NCBI RefSeq assembly: GCF_000350085.1
Contig: NZ_CAUM01000093.1
Span: 1 to 56,067 of the forward strand
Length of the DNA stretch: 56,067 bases
Direction of reading: 5' to 3'
DNA from: Mesorhizobium metallidurans STM 2683
GTDB taxonomy: Bacteria; Pseudomonadota; Alphaproteobacteria; Rhizobiales; Rhizobiaceae
The translations under genes were made by a program, and so were the position numbers. Every line of letters begins with the position of its first letter. Position 1 is the first letter of the stretch. Below are positions 18,984 to 29,065 of this stretch, piece by piece. The notes below the pieces were generated by a model. That model was not told the origin of the DNA. It ran no database searches and saw only the letters and a program-made list of their open reading frames with translations.

Positions 18984-19007
18984 GGTCAGGCAACGCCTGG
19001 CCTTTTT
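18984..19007 (+). terminator. intrinsic terminator of the cold-shock gene
   Basis: GGTCAGGC (18984-18991) pairs with GCCTGGCC (18995-19002) across a 3-base loop, followed by TTTTT (19003-19007). Confidence 0.85.
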
Positions 19008-19164
19008 CGTTTCAGACACAGATCGAAAAGAGCGCCGCCCGTCCGCCTGGATGTGCTAAGACGTTTCGGCAATTGAACCCGAAGCCGTATTGCTTTGTGC
19101 CTGGTCTTGGTCGAAAGACCGCTCTGGCATTCCTCGGCATCACGCTCCGGACAGGAGAAAGACT

Positions 19165-19407
19165 TTGACCGCCACCTCGAACAAATCCCGCGACCAGGCC
19201 GAATCCATTTTCAGCAGGACCCGCACCCAGTCCATGTCGCTCAACCGCATCATTTCCGAGCAGGATGCCGTCAGCCAGGCCCGCGAAGCCAAAACGGCCC
19301 GGCTGCGCGAACTGCGCCTGGAGAGGGAAGCCGAAGACATGGCTGCCGCCGCGGCCCTTGCCGGGGTGCCGAAAGGCGTTGGGCCGAAACGCGCGGGCAG
19401 ACGTTGA
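19165..19407 (+). CDS. small conserved charged protein of unknown function
   Basis: An 80-residue protein starting at TTG 19165, preceded by ACAGGAGAAAG. It has no cysteine and no membrane segment. The middle (SIFSRTRTQSMSLNRIISEQ and the DAVSQAREAKTARLRELRLE block) is predicted to form long charged helices, likely a coiled coil or DNA/RNA-binding surface. I do not recognise a family. Its TGA stop overlaps the ATG of the next gene by one base (TGATG), the first of a chain of tightly spaced small ORFs. Confidence 0.7.
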   Translation: MTATSNKSRDQAESIFSRTRTQSMSLNRIISEQDAVSQAREAKTARLRELRLEREAEDMAAAAALAGVPKGVGPKRAGRR

Positions 19408-19814
19408 TGGCCACCAAGCGCGTGCCGCAAACGCCGATCGCCGCCGACGCGACCATCGCCGATATGGTCGAGGTCCTGGACAAGCCGGTCGAATATGTCC
19501 GGCGCGTGCTGGAAAAGCTCGAGCGCTGCAAGCGCGCCCACGGCGATGCCCAGGTGCGGGTCGGCGTGCGCGGTCGCGCCGAAGCCCCGAACTATCTGAT
19601 CGAATATGCGCGGGAAAATGCCAAGACCCGTGAGCGTGAGACCTATCAGGATGCCGCCTATAGCGGCAGCACGCACCGCGAGCTGGCGCCGCATCATATC
19701 GCGGAGGCCAGGAACTGGTCGCCGGAGGAAATGAACATCACGGCGGTCTCGGCGCTGATCGGCCGCCTGCGCAACCCGCGCGCGCCGTCATCGCGTTTTT
19801 CCGACGAGGATTGA
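19407..19814 (+). CDS. conserved hypothetical protein
   Basis: A 135-residue soluble protein starting at the ATG overlapping the previous stop. The N-terminal part (ADATIADMVEVLDKPVEYVR then RVLEKLERCKRAHGDAQVRV) looks like a helical domain with one cysteine, and the C-terminal part (EARNWSPEEMNITAVSALIG) is also helical. No named domain recognised. Overlapping starts on both sides imply one mRNA with the neighbours at 19165 and 19816. Confidence 0.7.
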   Translation: MATKRVPQTPIAADATIADMVEVLDKPVEYVRRVLEKLERCKRAHGDAQVRVGVRGRAEAPNYLIEYARENAKTRERETYQDAAYSGSTHRELAPHHIAEARNWSPEEMNITAVSALIGRLRNPRAPSSRFSDED

Positions 19815-19815
19815 T

Positions 19816-19980
19816 ATGGCCATCAAGTTTTCCGCCAAGGACCAGACGGCAGCACCGGCTGCCACTGCAAAGCCGGCCAAGCCGGCCGCCGCGCCGAAAG
19901 CGGGCGAAGCCGAGGCTGCGACCGATCTGTTCGAGTCGCCGGCCGAAGTGCGGCCACGCAAGACCGGCAAGAAGAAATAG
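19816..19980 (+). CDS. small Ala/Lys/Pro-rich protein
   Basis: A 54-residue frame starting ATG at 19816, one base after the previous stop, and ending at TAG 19978-19980. The sequence begins MAIKFSAKDQ, passes through an AATAKPAKPAAAPKAG low-complexity stretch and ends DLFESPAEVRPRKTGKKK. It is probably disordered, basic at the end, and translated by coupling. The function is unknown. It is supported by spacing, by GC-rich codon use like its neighbours, and by lying between two other genes of one run. Confidence 0.6.
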   Translation: MAIKFSAKDQTAAPAATAKPAKPAAAPKAGEAEAATDLFESPAEVRPRKTGKKK

Positions 19981-19984
19981 CGCT

Positions 19985-20365
19985 TTGCCGCGCCAGGCCG
20001 ATCGCAATCCCGTTGCGCCCGGGCTGGTCGCTTTGGCGGCCGGGAACGTTTTGTCGCCGGAGGAGGGCGCTCAGCCGCCGCTCTTCGACTGCCAGAGCTG
20101 CGGCGCCTGCTGTTCCTATTCGGCCGACTGGCCGCGCTTCTCGACCGAGAATGACGAACAGCTCGATAGGATCCCTCCGGACCATGTCGCCGCCGATCAG
20201 TCCGGCATGCGCTGCGATGGTGTCCGCTGTTCCGCGCTTTCCGGCAAGGTCGGCAAGCACACGGCTTGCGGTATCTACGAATTGCGCCCCGACGTCTGCC
20301 GCGCCTGCATGCCCGCCGGCGACGACTGCCTGATGGCGCGCCGCGCCCATGGATTGCCGACATAG
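19985..20365 (+). CDS. YkgJ family cysteine-cluster protein
   Basis: About 126 residues if translation starts at TTG 19985; another TTG at 20048 is possible, so the start is uncertain. The core FDCQSCGACCSYSADWPRFS plus MRCDGVRCSAL, ACGIYELRPDVCRACMPAGDDC gives the eight or more cysteines of the YkgJ (UPF0153) zinc/iron-chelating family. The role of the family is not settled; metal binding is likely. It is the last gene of the tight run beginning at 19165. A GC-rich hairpin at 20375 follows. Confidence 0.82.
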   Translation: MPRQADRNPVAPGLVALAAGNVLSPEEGAQPPLFDCQSCGACCSYSADWPRFSTENDEQLDRIPPDHVAADQSGMRCDGVRCSALSGKVGKHTACGIYELRPDVCRACMPAGDDCLMARRAHGLPT

Positions 20366-20374
20366 CGGTCGTTT

Positions 20375-20402
20375 CCTCTCCCCCGCTTTTGCGGGGGCGA
20401 GG
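20375..20402. terminator. GC-rich hairpin after the YkgJ gene
   Basis: CCCCCGC (20380-20386), TTTT loop, GCGGGGG (20391-20397), extended by CCTC/GAGG. There is no U-run on the plus strand; it may be a terminator needing Rho or a REP-like palindrome. Confidence 0.5.
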
Positions 20403-20481
20403 AACTGCTAATCGCCGCTGCTTGTGCGACCGCCTCCGGCCCGATACCTTGCGTGCCAGGCAGGGCCGTGGAGAAGCATCC

Positions 20482-21093
20482 GTGAGCATCGAATTTCTGT
20501 TGACGTCGCTGATTGTCGTGGCTTCGCCCGGCACCGGCGTTCTCTACACGCTGAGCGCCGGTCTTTCGCGCGGTGCCCGGGCCAGCATCATCGCCGCCTT
20601 CGGCTGCACGCTGGGCATCATCCCGCATATGGCGGCGGCCATCACCGGACTGGCGGCGCTGCTGCACACCAGCGCGGTCGCCTTCGAGACGCTGAAATAT
20701 CTGGGCGTCGCCTATCTGCTCTACATGGCGTGGAACACGCTGAAGGAGAAGGGCAGCTTGAGCGTCGAGCAGGATCTCGCGCCGCGCTCGGCCGGCAAGG
20801 TGATCACCTCCGGAATCCTGATCAACATCCTCAATCCGAAACTGTCGATCTTCTTCTTCGCCTTCCTGCCGCAATTCGTCAGCACCACTGAGCCAAATGC
20901 GCTGTCGAAGATGCTGGAACTCTCGAGCGTCTTCATGCTTTTGACTTTCGTCGTCTTTGTCGGCTACGGCATCTTCGCCGCCTCGATCCGCAGCCATGTC
21001 GTGTCGCGGCCGATGGTGATGACCTGGATGCGCCGCACCTTCGCCGGCGCCTTCGTCATGCTTGGCGCGAAGCTGGCGCTGACTGAGAGGTAG
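20482..21093 (+). CDS. LysE/RhtB family amino acid exporter
   Basis: A 203-residue membrane protein with about six hydrophobic segments. The N-terminal block EFLLTSLIVVASPGTGVLYT contains the SPGP-like motif of the LysE superfamily, and ILINILNPKLSIFFFAFLPQF is its second signature. GTG at 20482 follows GGAGAAGCATCC. It should export an amino acid or homoserine lactone-like metabolite. No neighbouring LysR/Lrp regulator is present. Confidence 0.92.
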   Translation: MSIEFLLTSLIVVASPGTGVLYTLSAGLSRGARASIIAAFGCTLGIIPHMAAAITGLAALLHTSAVAFETLKYLGVAYLLYMAWNTLKEKGSLSVEQDLAPRSAGKVITSGILINILNPKLSIFFFAFLPQFVSTTEPNALSKMLELSSVFMLLTFVVFVGYGIFAASIRSHVVSRPMVMTWMRRTFAGAFVMLGAKLALTER

Positions 21094-21159
21094 CGCCAGC
21101 CGGCGCCGCGCGGATCTGCCATCTGAAGGCAGCGGCGCTTCTGTTGTTGCGGCCTGTAG

Positions 21160-21348
21160 TTAATCGACGATTTCTCTGCGTGCCGCCGACGCAAGGAAAG
21201 CCGATCGGGTCTGCCCACGTTCGCGAGCTGCAGCATCGATAGCTTCGAGCAAACCTGGATCGAAAGACACGTTGATGCGTGTGGTCGAGCCGCGGTCTCG
21301 GACCAGTGGAACGACGGTTCTCATCGCGCCCTCGCGCAAATGTCTCAC
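21160..21348 (-). pseudogene. HicB antitoxin remnant (RHH/DNA-binding end only)
   Basis: The frame reads LREGAMRTVVPLVRDRGSTT, then RINVSFDPGLLEAIDAAARE and RGQTRSAFLASAARREIVD. This matches the C-terminal part of HicB antitoxins (linker plus ribbon-helix-helix DNA-binding domain). The N-terminal HicB fold of about 80 residues is missing: the frame begins immediately after, and overlapping, the stop of a HicA fragment. An internal deletion between hicA and the middle of hicB explains this. A short peptide could still be made from GTG 21348, but antitoxin function is unlikely. Confidence 0.7.
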
Positions 21349-21440
21349 TTCTGGTTCAGAAGGCCCGCCTGCTTCAACAAGGCGCGGACGGTGCCTGTCG
21401 GTATGTTCTTGCGCGGATGCGGAATTGTAACTCTGCCCGA
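21345..21440 (-). pseudogene. HicA toxin remnant (C-terminal tail)
   Basis: On the minus strand, downstream of an in-frame TAA, the sequence reads SGRVTIPHPRKNIPTGTVRA then LLKQAGLLNQK and a TGA at 21345. This is the characteristic end of a HicA/YcfA mRNA-interferase (T-I-P-H-P ... G-T-v-r ... l-k-q-A-G-l). The catalytic N-terminal half, including the histidine in G-S-H, is absent. Confidence 0.68.
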
Positions 21441-21472
21441 TTATACGATCAAACTAAACATCGTGACAGAGA

Positions 21473-21503
21473 AAAGGGCGACCTCTCGGCCGCCCTTTCT
21501 ATT
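21473..21503. terminator. intrinsic terminator downstream of groL
   Basis: AAAGGGCG (21473-21480) pairs with CGCCCTTT (21491-21498), with CC/GG inside. Read on the minus strand it ends in TTTTCTC, about 100 bases after the groL stop. Confidence 0.75.
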
Positions 21504-21525
21504 CTGAAGGTTGGTAGGGGCTGGA

Positions 21526-23296
<1,771 letters not shown>

Positions 23297-23319
23297 TTAA
23301 ATGAAGGTGAGGCCGATAT

Positions 23320-23616
23320 TCAGCCGATGATGCCCATGATGTCGGATTCCTTCATGATCAGAAGGTCTTCGCCATTGAGCTTGACTTCGGTGCCCGACCA
23401 CTTGCCGAACAGGATGCGGTCGCCGGCCTTGACGTCCAGGGGGACGAGCTTGCCGGCTTCGTCGCGGGCGCCGGAGCCGACAGCGATGATCTCGCCTTCC
23501 TGCGGCTTTTCCTTCGCCGTATCCGGGATGATGATCCCGCCGGCGGTCTTGGATTCGGATTCGACCCGGCGTACGACCACGCGGTCATGAAGCGGGCGGA
23601 ACTTCGACTTTGCCAT
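23320..23616 (-). CDS. groS: co-chaperonin GroES
   Basis: A 98-residue Gro[22 protein letters not shown], the mobile-loop [18 protein letters not shown], and [19 protein letters not shown] are diagnostic. ATG at 23616 is preceded by GAGGAAG; the extra N-terminal residues of the longer frame to 23685 would come from the CIRCE-side leader and are rejected. It caps GroEL rings. Confidence 0.98.
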   Translation of the reverse strand: MAKSKFRPLHDRVVVRRVESESKTAGGIIIPDTAKEKPQEGEIIAVGSGARDEAGKLVPLDVKAGDRILFGKWSGTEVKLNGEDLLIMKESDIMGIIG

Positions 23617-23678
23617 TTTTTCTTCCTCGAATGAGACTGGTGAGAACAGTTCCTCCATCCGGCGATGCCGGATATGAG

Positions 23679-23705
23679 TTAGCACTCACCAAAGGCGAGT
23701 GCTAA
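23679..23705 (-). promoter_or_regulatory. CIRCE operator
   Basis: TTAGCACTC (23679-23687), nine bases, GAGTGCTAA (23697-23705): an exact match to the HrcA operator consensus, 63 bp upstream of groS. It shows HrcA-mediated heat-shock repression of groSL. Confidence 0.97.
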
Positions 23706-23739
23706 CGTGGCGCTGAAATAGGCTGGCGGCATGCGAGAG

Positions 23740-24588
23740 TCAAGGCGCTCGTGAGCCGATCGGCACCGAAGATGATCCTATTTCCGCTTCGTCGATTGCC
23801 CTCGGCGATCCAAGCACCAGAAGCGGGCATCGTTCCGCCAGCGGATAAGAGCCACTCGGCACGACGCGCACCTCGTCGAACCAGTCGCCCGCCTCGTTGA
23901 TCAGCATGGTCAGCGTCGCGAAGCAATAAGTCGTCTCGGAACCCGCATAGACATCGATCGTGCCGATGGCGGCCGTGCTCCAGCCCGTTCGTGCGGCAAG
24001 GGCTTCGCGGTCCGGGAAGGTCTTGCCAAAAGCGTCGCGGATCGCTTGCACTTTTACGGCGCGATTGGCATCGCTAGTCGCGCACGCCATGGCGATGCGC
24101 CATTTGAGCGCGTGGAAATTCTCGATCTCGCCGGCCAGGGCGGCGGCTTTGATATCGGCCAAATCCTCGAAAGTCTCAGGACCGGCGAAAACGCGGATCG
24201 CCGCCCGTCCTTCAGACTTCAGCACCCTGGCGACCTCGCCGAGGAGGGCATGGCGGGCCTGCGCGGAATCGACGACTGTCAGGCAACCGTCGCCGATCGC
24301 CGCGCCGACGCTGGCCCTGCTGAGCGGAAGGTCCAGCCAGTTCCCGGTGATCGCCTTGCGGCGGGCGTTGTCGCCCGGCCATACGCCGGAAACCATGGCG
24401 GCGGATCCGTCGATGGCCAGCGTCGTCTTGCCGAGACTGGCCAGTTCCGGCGTAACGCCCAGCAGGAGAACGTCTGCCTCGTCCAGATCAAGCTCGCGTT
24501 CGACAATGCCGACCGTCTCGGGGGTCGGCCGGAGTGGCGCGCCCAGAAGCGTCCAGTGACGGTGATAATTGTCCCAGTGATTTGCCAT
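23740..24588 (-). CDS. class I SAM-dependent methyltransferase-like protein
   Basis: A 282-residue protein from ATG 24588 (MANHWDNYHRHWTLLGAPLR); a further ATG at 24630 exists, and neither has a strong ribosome-binding site. VLLLGVTPELASL resembles a motif I strand-loop, TLAIDGSAAMV the acidic second strand, and GNWLDLPLSRASVGAAIGDG motif II/III. EVARVLKSEGRAAIRVFAGPE is the usual late strand. This fits a Rossmann methyltransferase, but the glycine loop is atypical (G-V-T-P-E), so the substrate and even activity are uncertain. Divergent from the ATP-grasp-like gene at 24732, suggesting a functional pair. Confidence 0.65.
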   Translation of the reverse strand: MANHWDNYHRHWTLLGAPLRPTPETVGIVERELDLDEADVLLLGVTPELASLGKTTLAIDGSAAMVSGVWPGDNARRKAITGNWLDLPLSRASVGAAIGDGCLTVVDSAQARHALLGEVARVLKSEGRAAIRVFAGPETFEDLADIKAAALAGEIENFHALKWRIAMACATSDANRAVKVQAIRDAFGKTFPDREALAARTGWSTAAIGTIDVYAGSETTYCFATLTMLINEAGDWFDEVRVVPSGSYPLAERCPLLVLGSPRAIDEAEIGSSSVPIGSRAP

Positions 24589-24731
24589 GCAAGCCCGTCG
24601 GACCAAAGAAGTCTGGCGTCCATTGCCCATAGTCGCTTAATGGAAGTCGATGGGGAAGCCAAGCGGAGATACTCCTGGCTCGTATCGTTGTCATAACGCA
24701 CGAACACGATCAGTTCGTAGGCAAGCGCAAT

Positions 24732-25529
24732 ATGCTGTTGCGCAGGGACAGCCCCTATTTGCTTTTCGATGTTCTGGGGGCGCTGAAAAGACGCGGCCAT
24801 TCGGTGCGGATCGAGCAAGGTCTATCGAAGGCATCGAGCGCCGACATCGCCGTTCTGCATGTCGATGCGACGACAACGCCCGCGGACTACCTCGACTATG
24901 CCCGGAGTTTTCCTTTCTGCCTCAATCTCGGGACGGCCGACATATCCAAGCGGCGGATCAGCGGAGCGCTGGTAAACCAGGGAGACGCTTGGCAAGGCCC
25001 GGTCATCGTCAAAAGCAATCTAAACTATCAGGGCATTCCGGAGAGGTTCCTCAACCGGCGAGCGCAGCGCGCAGGCAAACCACCGCCTTTTCCGGACGTG
25101 CCGACACTGCAGCCATATGAGGTCCACGATTCCCTCGGCGATGTTCCGGATGGCGTCTTCGAGCGCGACGATCTGGTCGTGGACAAGTTCATTCCGGAAA
25201 AGGAGCCCGATGGTTTTGCGGCGCGGTTCTGGGTGTTTTGCGGAGAGAGCGAACGATGCACCCGCTACGTCTCGCCGAACGCCCTGGTCAAGGCGTCCGA
25301 AACGATCCGCCGCGAGCCCGTGCCTGTTCCCCAGGAAATGCGTGAACTGCGGCGCGAACTTGGCTTCGACTACGGCAAGTTCGATTTCGTCATGCATGAG
25401 GGCAGGGCCGTGCTGCTGGATGCCAACAAGACCCCCGGCCGCCCCAAAAACCTCGTGAAGATGTTCGCGGCGGGCGCCGCTCATCTGGCCGATGGTTTCG
25501 AGGGGCTGATCCGGCGAGCCGGTGCCTGA
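24732..25529 (+). CDS. ATP-grasp-like protein of unknown function
   Basis: At least 265 residues from ATG 24732. The reading frame continues upstream as LARIVVITHEHDQFVGKRN, which looks like a genuine first beta strand, with GGAG at 24665-24668 placed 6 bases before a CTG at 24675. The true start may be that CTG. The C-terminal block GKFDFVMHEGRAVLLDANKTPGRPKN has the acid/Asn metal-binding pattern of ATP-grasp ligases, and VVDKFIPEKEPDGFAARFWV fits the preceding strand. The middle is divergent (VIVKSNLNYQG may hold the ATP lysine). A carboxylate-amine ligase is conceivable. Divergent from a methyltransferase-like gene. Confidence 0.65.
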   Translation: MLLRRDSPYLLFDVLGALKRRGHSVRIEQGLSKASSADIAVLHVDATTTPADYLDYARSFPFCLNLGTADISKRRISGALVNQGDAWQGPVIVKSNLNYQGIPERFLNRRAQRAGKPPPFPDVPTLQPYEVHDSLGDVPDGVFERDDLVVDKFIPEKEPDGFAARFWVFCGESERCTRYVSPNALVKASETIRREPVPVPQEMRELRRELGFDYGKFDFVMHEGRAVLLDANKTPGRPKNLVKMFAAGAAHLADGFEGLIRRAGA

Positions 25530-25557
25530 TCATCGTGTTCCGGCCTTGCCTTCGGAT

Positions 25558-25574
25558 ACTTGACTAAGTCAAGT
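25558..25574. promoter_or_regulatory. 17-bp palindrome, probable operator of the MarR-GNAT gene
   Basis: ACTTGACT-A-AGTCAAGT is a perfect inverted repeat 33 bp upstream of the MarR-GNAT start codon. The size and symmetry match MarR-dimer operators; autoregulation is inferred from position. Confidence 0.65.
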
Positions 25575-25607
25575 AAATGATTGATCCTGCTCTGGTAGGA
25601 GAATCCC

Positions 25608-26546
25608 ATGACGATTCATCATCACCCCGGCAAGGAACGGATCGACGCGGTGCGTGCCTTCAACCGCTTCTACACCCGCCAGATCGGGCTGCTCGACGAA
25701 GGGTTGCTGAAAAGCGCCTTCTCGCTGACCGAGGCGCGGGTGCTCTACGAACTGGCGCATCGCGATGGCCTGACCGCCACCGATCTTGCGCGCGATCTCG
25801 GTCTCGACCCCGGCTATCTCAGCCGGCTGCTGAAAAAGTTCGAGGAGCGCGGCCTGGTCGAGCGCGCCGCGATAGAAGCCGATGCGCGGCGCTCGTCGAT
25901 CGCGCTGATGCCGGCCGGGCGGCAGGCCTTCGCGCCGCTGAACCGGGGTTCGCACGATCAGGTCGCGGCCTTGCTCGATCGGTTGGCGGCATCGGACCAG
26001 GACAGGCTGGTCAAGGCCATGCAGACGGTGCAGCGCCTGCTGGGCGGCGACGGTGCCGAGCCGAAGGTTCCCTATTTGCTGAGGCCCTTGCAGGTCGGCG
26101 ACGTCGGCTGGATCGTGCGTCGCCAGGGCCTCATCTACGCGCAGGACTATGGCTGGGACGAAACCTATGAGGCGCTGGTCGCCGAGATCCTCGGCGCCTT
26201 CGTGAAATCCTTCGATCCGAAATGGGAGCGCAGCTGGATCGCCGAGCGGGAAGGCGAGGTCGTCGGCTCGGTCTTTCTCGTGCGCAAGTCGGATGAGGTG
26301 GCAAAACTGCGCCTGCTCTATGTCGAGCCTTCGGCGCGCGGCCTCGGCATCGGCAAGCGGCTGGTCGATGAATGCGTGAGTTTTGCCCGCGCCAGGGGCT
26401 ACAGGACGCTGACGCTGTGGACCAACGACATTCTCGTCTCGGCGCGCCGCATCTATGAGGCGGCGGGCTTCAAGCTTGCCGAGGAGGAACGCCATCATTC
26501 CTTCGGCAAGGATCTGGTCGGCCAGAACTGGAACCTGGAACTCTAG
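25608..26546 (+). CDS. MarR-type regulator fused to GNAT N-acetyltransferase
   Basis: A 312-residue two-domain protein. Residues 10-140 are a MarR winged helix (LTATDLARDLGLDPGYLSRL and LKKFEERGLVERAAIEADAR). After a short linker, residues about 155-312 form a GNAT domain with the acetyl-CoA loop LYVEPSARGLGIGKRLVDEC (R/Q-x-x-G-x-G/A). Such fusions are common in actinobacteria and Rhizobiales and probably sense a small molecule and acetylate it or a related amine. ATG follows TAGGAGAATCCC. The 3' end overlaps the convergent AraC gene by 4 bp. Confidence 0.92.
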   Translation: MTIHHHPGKERIDAVRAFNRFYTRQIGLLDEGLLKSAFSLTEARVLYELAHRDGLTATDLARDLGLDPGYLSRLLKKFEERGLVERAAIEADARRSSIALMPAGRQAFAPLNRGSHDQVAALLDRLAASDQDRLVKAMQTVQRLLGGDGAEPKVPYLLRPLQVGDVGWIVRRQGLIYAQDYGWDETYEALVAEILGAFVKSFDPKWERSWIAEREGEVVGSVFLVRKSDEVAKLRLLYVEPSARGLGIGKRLVDECVSFARARGYRTLTLWTNDILVSARRIYEAAGFKLAEEERHHSFGKDLVGQNWNLEL

Positions 26547-27376
26547 CCCTTGACCGGTATCCAGATTTCCAGCCCGCCATTGCCGCTGCGCGGATCGAAC
26601 TCGGGACCGTAACGTTCGAATTCGGGTGCGTCCGATATCTCGTGGCCCGAGGCCGGCAGCCATCTGTTCCAGATCGTGTTGACCGTGCGACGGATGGTCG
26701 AGATGTGCTCGCGATGGGCAAAGACGGCATATTTCTGTGCTGGTACGCGCACGCGGAAAAATTCCTTCGGCAGGTCGGAAAAATCCGAGACTTCCACCCC
26801 GGCGATGTAGTCGAAATTGCCGGCATCGTCGCCATTGACGCAGACGCCATAGGCGGCGTCGCCGATTTCGCTTGGAATGTTGCCGATATAGGGGCCGAAG
26901 CGCTGCCATTGCATCGGGATGCCGGCACTGGTTTCGCAACTGTAGCGTTCGCCCAGCCCTGCGATCAGGAAGGGATGGCTGGTCTCGAAGCGCGGCGGTT
27001 CGAGAGCGGCAAGCAGGGACTGATCCATCAGGATGGGCTCCACGAGATCAAGCGTCTTGGTCGATCCTTGCGCGCGCACCAGTTCCGGCGTGGTGCCGAA
27101 CTGGTCGCGGAAGGCGCGGGTGAAGGCCTCATGCGAGTTGTAGCCGGCGTCGAGCGCGACCGAGAGGATGTCGGGGGCGCCACTAGCCAGATTTCGCGCC
27201 GCTTCGCTCAGCCGGCGCGAACGCATATAGCCCATCACCGAACGGCCGGTCGCCGCACCAAAGGCCCGCGTTACATGGAAGCGCGACACGCCGCTGCTTT
27301 GCGCGACATCGTCGAGCGAAACAGCTTCCGGCAGATGGCTCTCGACGAACCACAGCGCTTTCTCGGTCGGGTTCAT
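26543..27376 (-). CDS. AraC family regulator with GyrI-like effector domain
   Basis: A 277-residue protein. ATG at 27376 is preceded by GAGGAGATTG, better than the ATG at 27445. The N-terminal two helix-turn-helix units (SLDDVAQSSGVSRFHVTRAF, DILSVALDAGYNSHEAFTRA FRDQFGTTP) bind DNA, and the C-terminal part (EIGDAAYGVCVNGDDAGNFD, then VSDFSDLPKEFFRVRVPAQK) is a GyrI/Rob-type small-molecule-binding domain. It should activate genes in response to a cationic amphiphile or similar ligand; targets are not evident nearby. Confidence 0.92.
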   Translation of the reverse strand: MNPTEKALWFVESHLPEAVSLDDVAQSSGVSRFHVTRAFGAATGRSVMGYMRSRRLSEAARNLASGAPDILSVALDAGYNSHEAFTRAFRDQFGTTPELVRAQGSTKTLDLVEPILMDQSLLAALEPPRFETSHPFLIAGLGERYSCETSAGIPMQWQRFGPYIGNIPSEIGDAAYGVCVNGDDAGNFDYIAGVEVSDFSDLPKEFFRVRVPAQKYAVFAHREHISTIRRTVNTIWNRWLPASGHEISDAPEFERYGPEFDPRSGNGGLEIWIPVKG

Positions 27377-27562
27377 CAATCTCCTCGCATTGGGCGGATT
27401 ATGCTGCCGCGTCATGGCGAGGCCAGTTTGATCGAAATTGCGCATCGCGCAATTATGCTTCTCATGGTGTTGACAGAATACGGCGGTCAGTCAGCGACCG
27501 CCAATGCCTGTATGCGCAATCAAAAAACCGTTGCGGCGCGGTCGGGGGAAATCTAGGCTGAA

Positions 27563-27750
27563 AGGATGATGGTCCCCGAGTCGAAAGGCGAGGGGTGAAA
27601 AGGGAACACGGTGAGATCCGCTTTCGGGTCGAGGCCGTGGCTGCCCCCGCAACTGTAAGCGGCGAGCGACATCCGGAAATGCCACTGGCCGGCAAGGCTG
27701 GGAAGGCAGGATGAAGCCGAGACCCGCGAGCCAGGAGACCTGCCATCAGC
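27563..27750 (+). ncRNA. cobalamin riboswitch
   Basis: All major conserved blocks of the adenosylcobalamin aptamer are present in order: GGGTGAAAAGGGAACACGGTG at 27593-27613 (opening junction), GCCGTGGCTGCCCCCGCAAC with TGTAAGC at 27634-27660, GCCACTGG, GGGAAGGC, and the B12 box GAGCCAGGAGACCTGCC at 27728-27744. It lies directly upstream of the DUF1636-ABC operon, and B12 binding should lower its expression. Confidence 0.95.
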
Positions 27751-27754
27751 TGAG

Positions 27755-28245
27755 TTGACCGGACGGGGTGTGCCGGGAGGAGACGTAGCCATCGGTCTGT
27801 CGTCCGATCGGCCCTGCTTCCTTCCGTCGCCAGTTTTGGAAAGTGACGGAAATTTGGGCGCCACAGACTTTACCCATCGCATCATCGTGTGCTCGCTGTG
27901 CCGCGATTCCGCAACCGGGCTCAGGTCCGGCGAGGATCTGTGCGCTGATCTGCGCTCCAGGCTGTCCGCTTACCAAAGTCAGGTGCTCGACTATGCAATC
28001 GAGACCGTCGACTGCATGGCCGGTTGCGCGCGCCCACTGACCGTCGCATTCCAGGCGAACGGCAAGGCCTCTTATCTCTTCGGCTCCATCGACAGGGGCA
28101 CCGATGCCACGGCTCTCGTGGAGTTCGCCAGGTTCTATGCTTCGCTGGCCGATGGCTGGTGCAATTCCGGACAGCGCCCGGCGAGGCTCGCCGGCAAGAC
28201 GCTGGCGCGCATCCCTGCCGCGGCCAACCCGCCGGGGCAGGGCCG

Positions 28246-28249
<4 letters not shown>
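27755..28249 (+). CDS. DUF1636 metal-binding protein
   Basis: A DUF1636 protein. The open frame allows TTG at 27755 (164 residues) or TTG at 27854 (131 residues, starting just before TDFTHRIIVCSLCRD); the latter fits the family better, so the N-terminus is uncertain. The cysteine pairs in VCSLCRD and VDCMAGCARP resemble a thioredoxin-fold 2Fe-2S ferredoxin. Genes of this family are often preceded by cobalamin riboswitches, as here, and a role in cobalt or B12 handling is inferred. The stop overlaps the ABC ATPase ATG by four bases (ATGA). Confidence 0.82.
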
Positions 28250-29034
<785 letters not shown>

Positions 29035-29065
29035 CAACCTTCCCCGAACCCAAGGAGCAACATCC

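Noticed and set aside
27462..27885. Minus-strand small frames over the riboswitch
   Set aside because: They overlap the cobalamin aptamer, whose conserved blocks explain the sequence; no protein similarity.
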